From positions 1-11,733 of the forward strand of contig QHYA01000157.1 of NCBI GenBank assembly GCA_003223995.1: DNA of 11,733 nt, written 5' to 3'. Of this stretch, positions 7,237-11,733 are shown piece by piece. Position 1 is the first letter of the stretch. Each line of letters starts with the position of its first letter. The DNA comes from Acidobacteriota bacterium (GTDB taxonomy: Bacteria; Acidobacteriota; Polarisedimenticolia; QHYA01). Position numbers and translations under genes: made by a program. The notes under the pieces are model-generated. The model saw only the letters and a program-made list of their open reading frames with translations, did no database searches and was not told the DNA's origin.

Positions 7237-8813
7237 ATGAGGGTTGCCGGCAGAGGGGCCTCCGCGCTGATCGCAGGACTCCTCGTTTCATTTTCCGGTG
7301 CGGCGATAGCCGCTCCCTCCAGCTTTACCAAACAACCCATGGGCGGGTTGCTCGGTGCGACCCTGGCCGCCCAGATCCGCCCGGCGTCGCGACTCTCCCT
7401 TCTCTTCGGCGAGCACGTGCAGAGTCCCGAGTGTGCCACCCCATTGCTCCTCGCGCTGCGGGCCGGCTCCTCGCTCCCGCGCGAGTCACTCCTCGAACCT
7501 CCGCCTCTCGCCGAGCAGCAGACCTGGCTGACACCGGACGGCCGAGTCGCGCTGCACTACACGCTCAGCCGCGCCAGCGCGGATTTCGTCCCTTCCACGG
7601 ACAGAAATCGCAACGGAATTCCTGACTATGTCGAGGCCGCGGGACTGGGTCTGTCGGAGAGCCTCCAGGCGGCCGACGAGGTCGGTTATCTGGTCAGGTT
7701 CTCTCCTTCTCACCGTCTCGAGGTGTATCTGGCGAATCTTGGAGGCACGGTTCGAGGATACATGGCGCCTCTGGCACGTCCGGGCCGCGGCGCCTCCTTC
7801 ATCGTCATCGACACTCAGATCTATGGCGACGAGCCGCTGCTGAAAGCCGTCGCCGCCCATCAGGCGTCGCATGCCTTGCTGGCCGAATACGACCTCGACG
7901 AGCCCATCTGGTGGCACGAGGCGAGTGCCGCCTCGCTCGAGCTGCTGGCAGCGGGGGAAGGCCGGACGTCCTGCGTCAGATCTGGGAAGAGGAAGCGACG
8001 GCCGAAGGAGACAACCTGCTCGAAGCCACCGACAGGGTGCTCCGGATGCAGGGGCGCAGTCTCCAGAGCACATTTGCCGACTTCACGACCTGGAACCTCT
8101 TCACGGGTCCGCGTGACGACCAGCAGCACTACTCGTTCGGATTGTTCCTTCAGGAGCCTCACTTCGCGGCGTCTCACGGCTCCTACCCCGCCGCCGCGAT
8201 TTCCTTCACGCAGGCCGTCGCCCCTCTCGGCTGGAGCCTCATTCGGCTGCAGCCCGACGGAAACACAGGAGGGATCTTCCTCACTTTCGAAGGGGACGTG
8301 AGCGGGGAGTGGCAAGCGGACCTGCTCATCGCAACGCGGAGGAACCCGCAGAGCTTCCGGCGCCTCCAGCTTCCCCTGGACGGACAGGGTCGGGCCTCAC
8401 TCGGAGTTCCCTGGGGGAATGCGGCGGAGGTCATGCTTCTCGTCCGCAATGTTCACACGGCGGGGCCGCCATCCACCTACTCCTACGCCGCTCAGCCTGC
8501 CCCGGCCTACCCCTACGAGCTGGGGTCTCTCTCAGCCGAGCCGGAGGGAGAGCATGTCCGGGTCTTCTGGGAAAGCGAGAGCGAGGAGGGGCTCTCCGGC
8601 TGGGACGTTTACCGCAGTGAGGGAAGAGGGGAGTTTCAGAAGATCTCCGAGGTCAGCATTCCGGCTTTCGGAGGCTCTGACGGACCGGTCGCCTACCAGT
8701 TCCTCGACACGGCGGTCCGCCCCGGCGCCCTCTACCAGTACTATGTCGTGGGCATCACCAACGAAGGGTTGACGCAGCGCTCCTTCGTTGTCACCACCCG
8801 GATTCCCCGCTAA
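7237..8813 (+). CDS. Secreted MXAN_6640-like metalloprotease relative with HQxxH motif and Fn3-like C-terminus (frame broken near 7955)
   Basis: The ATG at 7237 begins a clear signal peptide (basic start, LIAGLLVSFSGAAIA, cleavage near residue 25). A Ca-binding type loop DRNRNGIPDYVE lies at 122-133. A gluzincin-like site follows: AAHQASHALLAEYD (His208, Gln209, His212), then IWWHEASA with Glu228. The layout matches secreted MXAN_6640-type putative metalloproteases, but the catalytic Glu of HExxH is Gln. At GCGGGGGAAGG (about 7949-7960) the frame changes. One extra G in the G5 tract gives a continuous 525-aa protein ('GGRPDVLRQIWEEEA' onward); otherwise translation stops at 8301 after 354 aa. 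The last 100 or so residues are Fn3-like (VFWESESEEGLSGWDVYRS, then 'YQYYVVGITNEG'), typical of exported adhesive or sorting regions. The protein is likely extracellular; its activity is doubtful. Confidence 0.75.
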
Positions 8814-8885
8814 GCTTCCTTTCCCTGGGGCGCGTGCCATGCTCGCGCTTCGCGCGTCATCTCCATCGACCGGCGCGAGGTTCTC

Positions 8886-10880
8886 TTGCAGATCCTCACT
8901 CGTCTTCGCAGTTCCCTGCAGCGGTTGATCGCCACGATCTCCGGGGCGGGTGACGTCAGGGTCGAGTTCGAGACGCCGCCCCGCCCCGAGCTCGGGGACC
9001 TGGCAACCCCCGTTTGCTTCGATCTCGCCCGCCGGCTGCGCCGTCCCCCGCGCTCGATCGCGGAGGAGATCGCGAAAACCGCCTCCGAGACCGGCGTTCC
9101 CGGAGCAGCGCGCGTCGAGGTCGCGGGAGGGGGCTACCTCAACATCTTCCTGGACCGCAACGCCTTCCTGTCCGAGCTGATTTCGGGCGCGACTCCCCTG
9201 CCCGTCCTCCCGTTCACGGGGAAGGTGATCGTCGAGCATACGAACATCAATCCCAACAAGGCCGCACACATCGGCCACCTGAGGAACGCCGTCCTCGGAG
9301 ACACTCTGGTCCGATGCCTGCGCTTCCTTGGCGGCGAGGTCGAGGTCCAGAACTACATCGACGACACGGGCGTGCAGGTGGCCGATCTCGTCGTCGGATT
9401 CCGTGAGATCGAGCGGCTCGACCTGGAAGGGGTGCGCCGCCTGGCCCTCTCCTGTGACGAAGCCGAGTCCAGCGGCGGGAGGCCCTTCGACCAGGTCTGC
9501 TGGGACACTTACGCGCGAGTCGCGCCCTTCTACGAGGAGGACGAGCGGCGTCTGAAGCTCAGGGCGGAAACGTTGAAAGCGTTGGAGGACGGCAGGGGCG
9601 CCGGCGCGGAAATGGCTTGCTTTCTCGCCTCGCGGATGATCCGCCATCACCTGCGGACGATGGACAGGCTGGGCGTGCGCTACGACCTCCTTCCGCGCGA
9701 GAGCGACATTCTGCGGCTGAGATTCTGGGCGCGGGCCTTCGAGAGGCTTCGCGAGCGCGGAGCCATCCGGCTGGCAGGGGATGGGAAGAACCGGGGCTGC
9801 TGGGTCATGGACGTGCAAGGGACCGAGGAGGGGGCAGGCGAAGACCAGAAGATCATCGTCCGCTCCATCGGCAGCGTCACCTATGTCGGCAAGGACATCG
9901 CCTACCAGCTCTGGAAGTTCGGGCAGCTGGGGAGGGACTTCTTCTACCGGCCACTCGACTGGGCGGATTTCCCCTGGTCCGGATATCCCGTCTGGCAGAC
10001 CTGCTCCGAAGAGGGCAAGACGCAGCATCCCCCCTTCGGCGGGGCCTCGCGCGTTTACAACGTGATCGACGCCAGGCAGTCCTACCTCCAGCGCGTCGTG
10101 ACCCAGGGGTTGCGGGCTCTGGGATGCTCCTCCGAGGCGGATGCCTCGATCCACTTCTCTTACGAGATGGTCGCTCTTTCCCCCGCCAGCATCGCCCTCC
10201 TCTTCCCCGACCATCCCCTCAGCGACGAGGACCGGCAGCGGCCCTACCTGGAAATGTCCGGGCGCCGGGGGCTGGGAGTCATCGCAGACGATCTGATCGG
10301 AGAGCTGGAAAGGCGCGCACTGGCCGAGGTCGAGAGGCGGCACCTCGGCCGGCCGGCCGGAGAGATGACGTCACTGGCGAGAGGTATTGCGATGGCTGCC
10401 CTCCGCTACTACATGCTTCGGTTCACGAGAAACCGCGTCGTCGCCTTCGACATCGAGGACGCCCTTTCCTTCGAGGGAGAGACAGGCCCCTACTGCCAGT
10501 ATGCCGTCGTGAGGGCACGCAACATCTTCGCGCGCATGCGGGAGCGAGAAGGGGTCGGCCGGGAGAGCGTCGCGGGGCAGGTTCCGGACGTGGCCCGCCT
10601 GCAAGGGGAAGAAGGGTTCGAGCACTGGGGTCTCCTCAAGGAAATGTCTCGCCTGCCGGAAGAGACCGCCGCGGCGGTCGATTCCCTCGAGCTGTCCTCC
10701 CTGGCCCGGTACTGCCACCGGCTCGCGCAGAGCTTCAACACCTTCTACCATCGTTATCCTGTGCTCGCGGAGGAGGACCCACAGCGCAAGAAACTCCGGC
10801 TGGTCCTCTGCGATCTGTTCATCAAGACGATGGAGACGGGTCTCGGATTGCTCGGGATCGAAGCACCGGAAAGGATGTAG
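8886..10880 (+). CDS. argS: Arginyl-tRNA synthetase (arginine--tRNA ligase)
   Basis: This class I enzyme charges tRNA-Arg in the cytoplasm. The start is a TTG at 8886 with GAGG about 5 bases upstream; no earlier in-frame start exists before a stop. The product is 664 aa, longer than the roughly 577 aa of E. coli. The Arg_tRNA_synt_N domain occupies about 1-95. The signature VEHTNINPNKAAHIGHLRNA (117-136) contains HIGH at 128-131, followed by NYIDDTG (156-162). IVRSIGSVTYVGKDIAYQLW (324-343) and the KMSK-equivalent EMSGRRG (456-462) complete the active site; a degenerate KMSK is normal in this family. The DALR anticodon-binding domain begins near 530 (GPYCQYAVVRARNIF) and ends in the typical LGIEAPERM. 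It starts 72 bases after the secreted protein gene, with no promoter I can support between them. It reads as intact and essential. Confidence 0.96.
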   Translation: MQILTRLRSSLQRLIATISGAGDVRVEFETPPRPELGDLATPVCFDLARRLRRPPRSIAEEIAKTASETGVPGAARVEVAGGGYLNIFLDRNAFLSELISGATPLPVLPFTGKVIVEHTNINPNKAAHIGHLRNAVLGDTLVRCLRFLGGEVEVQNYIDDTGVQVADLVVGFREIERLDLEGVRRLALSCDEAESSGGRPFDQVCWDTYARVAPFYEEDERRLKLRAETLKALEDGRGAGAEMACFLASRMIRHHLRTMDRLGVRYDLLPRESDILRLRFWARAFERLRERGAIRLAGDGKNRGCWVMDVQGTEEGAGEDQKIIVRSIGSVTYVGKDIAYQLWKFGQLGRDFFYRPLDWADFPWSGYPVWQTCSEEGKTQHPPFGGASRVYNVIDARQSYLQRVVTQGLRALGCSSEADASIHFSYEMVALSPASIALLFPDHPLSDEDRQRPYLEMSGRRGLGVIADDLIGELERRALAEVERRHLGRPAGEMTSLARGIAMAALRYYMLRFTRNRVVAFDIEDALSFEGETGPYCQYAVVRARNIFARMREREGVGRESVAGQVPDVARLQGEEGFEHWGLLKEMSRLPEETAAAVDSLELSSLARYCHRLAQSFNTFYHRYPVLAEEDPQRKKLRLVLCDLFIKTMETGLGLLGIEAPERM

Positions 10881-10948
10881 CCCTTGCCGGCCTCGCGGCG
10901 CTCGTCGTGCGAAAAGGCGCGGATATTGAACGGATACCGACTTCGGTC
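10877..10948 (-). pseudogene. Possible C-terminal remnant of a RelE/ParE-type toxin
   Basis: Directly after the antitoxin stop at 10949-10951, the same minus-strand frame reads DRSRYPFNIRAFSHDERR and then EAGKGYI, running into the argS end. RelE/ParE toxins commonly finish with a pattern like RFPF.(V/I)...(10-13 residues)..LAVAH..RRPGYW. The remnant keeps RYPF-x-I, then AFSH-x-x-RR-x-G-x-Y, without the segment between. This fits a toxin gutted by internal deletion. It is short and could be chance resemblance. Confidence 0.35.
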
Positions 10949-11173
10949 TTACTGCCCGACGATTCGACGTCTGGCTTCTGCCCAGGGGATCGGTGTCACC
11001 TTACCGCTGTCGATCTCGTGGAGGCGATGAAGGATTTCGGTTTCCCAGGCCGCCTCCGCCCCTTCGTCAACATCGGTATCGAGGCTGCTGATGAGCGAGC
11101 CGGCCAGGGCCGCGCGCGCTTCCGGTGGCAATTCCAGTGCCTCCCGGAGGAGATCGTTTGCGTTACGCTTCAT
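10949..11173 (-). CDS. ParE/RelE-type addiction-module antitoxin (TIGR02574-like)
   Basis: The product is 74 aa from the ATG at 11173, with GAAGGA 11 bases upstream. It matches the short 'putative addiction module component' family almost end to end. It has LLREALELPPEARAALAGSL (residues 8-27), LISSLD, an acidic 'DEGAEAAWETEI' helix, then 'EIDSGKVTPIPWAEARRRI'. Such proteins are normally encoded just before a RelE/ParE ribonuclease or gyrase toxin, which they bind and neutralise. Here no complete toxin follows: only 68 bases separate it from the end of argS, and they hold at most a fragment. It is therefore an orphan antitoxin. Its start overlaps the stop of the VapC stub by ATGA. Confidence 0.85.
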   Translation of the reverse strand: MKRNANDLLREALELPPEARAALAGSLISSLDTDVDEGAEAAWETEILHRLHEIDSGKVTPIPWAEARRRIVGQ

Positions 11174-11214
11174 CGAAGAAGTAGTCCTTCGATGTTCGAG
11201 TCGACCAGGATCAC
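11170..11214 (-). pseudogene. Truncated VapC-type PIN-domain toxin (N-terminal stub)
   Basis: From a GTG at 11214, which overlaps the VapB-like stop by GTGA, the frame reads (M)ILVDSNIEGLLLR and then TGA at 11172-11170. (M)ILVDSN is the characteristic opening of PIN-domain ribonucleases, and its Asp (residue 5) is the first catalytic acid. The remaining 110 or so residues are absent, so this cannot be a working toxin. Its stop overlaps the next antitoxin start (ATGA), meaning the deletion joined two toxin-antitoxin loci precisely enough to keep translational coupling. Confidence 0.7.
11171..11194. repeat. 8-bp inverted repeat at the TA junction
   Basis: CATCGAAG (11171-11178) and CTTCGATG (11187-11194) are perfect inverted repeats with an 8-base loop. 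They cover the start codon of the second antitoxin and the end of the VapC stub. It could be an autoregulatory operator, a translation-controlling hairpin, or a scar of the deletion. Confidence 0.6.
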
Positions 11215-11462
11215 CGGGTGAGATCCTCCGGAGCCGGAACCGATTCTCGCTTCATCGCGACGATGTCGCCGACCGGAAGGGCGAGCTCGGAGAGTGCACG
11301 AAGGGCTGCCAGGCGATCGTCCGGGGAGACGACCCCGTATTGCTTCTCACAAGCCGTTCTCACGAGATCGCCCAGGCTCGTTCCCAGCTGGGCCGCCAGC
11401 TTGACCAGCCTGTCATGCAACTCCGGGGGAAAGAGTACCGTCGTCTTCTTTGATAGCGCCAT
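11211..11462 (-). CDS. VapB-like ribbon-helix-helix antitoxin
   Basis: The product is 83 aa. The ATG at 11462 (MALSKKTTVLF) is preferred over an upstream in-frame start at 11528 because the ribbon-helix-helix fold begins right there. Residues about 5-11 (KKTTVLF) form the DNA-binding strand. Residues 12-43 form two helices (PPELHDRLVKLAAQLG, then TSLGDLVRTACEKQYG). The C-terminal half (about 44-83, with LALPVGDIVAMKRES) resembles the toxin-binding tail of VapB antitoxins. It would normally bind the promoter DNA and the VapC toxin. The toxin gene that overlaps its stop is reduced to 14 codons, so this antitoxin is also an orphan. Confidence 0.8.
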   Translation of the reverse strand: MALSKKTTVLFPPELHDRLVKLAAQLGTSLGDLVRTACEKQYGVVSPDDRLAALRALSELALPVGDIVAMKRESVPAPEDLTR

Positions 11463-11733
11463 ATGCCCGGAAGGTTTCTCTAAATGCCCCCTCATCGACC
11501 TTAATTGATCAGCTCGAGATGCGCCCAAACACCCATCGCCGGCTCGCGCGACCCGTATCCGGCGTCGAATCCGCTGGCCTGCAGTCGTGGCGGCCTGCGC
11601 CCGAGCTGACCTTCACCGACCTGACGGTGGGCGACCTGCCCCGAGTCATCGGTACGTTCCTCCCGGCTGTCGGAGAATGCTATCCCGAAACGGACCAGGA
11701 TTCCTCGCGGGGGCAGTGCCTGTGAGGGGGTGA
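11463..11733. other. Right-edge region, no gene assignable
   Basis: The stretch is open on both strands. A plus-strand frame from ATG at 11519 ends with TGA at 11723-11725 (about 68 aa, no recognisable motif). A minus-strand frame is open from the window edge to a TAA at 11503-11501 (about 77 codons, ending GVWAHLELIN) and could be the tail of a gene outside the window. Neither resembles a family I know. A GAGGGG at 11724-11729 directly before GTG at 11730 hints that a plus-strand gene may begin at the very edge. The promoter of the VapB-like gene should also lie here, but I see no convincing -35/-10 pair. Confidence 0.4.

Noticed and set aside
8532..10343. A 603-codon open frame on the minus strand opposite the secreted protein gene and argS
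   Set aside because: It is the antisense shadow of two well-supported genes. GC-rich codon bias keeps it open, and its sequence has no domain or sensible start context.
9617..11221. A 534-codon plus-strand open frame across argS and the TA region
   Set aside because: It overlaps argS out of frame and then crosses the two antitoxins antisense; its composition is Arg/Gly/Pro-rich noise.
11450..11725. A 91-codon plus-strand open frame at the right edge
   Set aside because: It begins within the antisense of the VapB-like gene and has no recognisable motif. I list the region as unassigned rather than as a gene.

Overview
The window is GC-rich bacterial DNA with short intergenic gaps and several GTG or TTG starts. 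It holds no rRNA, tRNA, CRISPR array or transposase that I can see. Three things suggest a deep-branching group such as Acidobacteriota, or a neighbour like Eisenbacteria or Myxococcota. These are the lipoprotein phosphodiesterase with TPRs, the 'NPxTP' helical-repeat proteins next to a RodZ-like regulator, and an MXAN_6640-like secreted metalloprotease relative. That placement comes from remembered family distribution, not a search.

Layout. (1) 1-575 (+) is the C-terminal end of a TPR protein that runs off the left edge. (2) 2562-629 (-) converges on it and encodes an alkaline-phosphatase-superfamily lipoprotein with C-terminal TPRs. Its frame breaks near 1000-1030, exactly beside a perfect 12-bp inverted repeat. 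(3) A divergent promoter region at about 2563-2725 leads to a helical-repeat protein (2726-3565, +). (4) A new promoter at about 3572-3601 opens a compact four-gene run, 3633-7013: a RodZ-like membrane HTH protein, a second protein sharing the helical-repeat module, a TPR protein, and a PP2C phosphatase. Two of the three junctions are 4-bp GTGA overlaps and the third is a 5-base gap. (5) A third good promoter (7054-7082) and a roughly 150-base leader precede a secreted, metalloprotease-like protein with a C-terminal Fn3-like domain. Its frame breaks at a G5 tract and its HExxH motif reads HQxxH. (6) Next is arginyl-tRNA synthetase (8886-10880), with a TTG start. (7) On the minus strand at 11462-10877 lies a decayed toxin-antitoxin cluster. 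It has an intact VapB-like antitoxin, a 14-codon stub of a VapC-type toxin, an intact ParE/RelE-type antitoxin (TIGR02574-like), and a possible fragment of that system's toxin. (8) The last 220 bases are open on both strands and cannot be assigned.

The most interesting part is the 2.7-7.0 kb region. Two paralogous proteins carry an apparently uncharacterised helical module, three copies in all. One of them is translationally coupled to a membrane-anchored HTH protein and sits next to a TPR scaffold and a PP2C phosphatase. This looks like a membrane-associated phospho-signalling module with no kinase in view. The second point of interest is the TA scar, where two antitoxins survive while both toxins are reduced to fragments.
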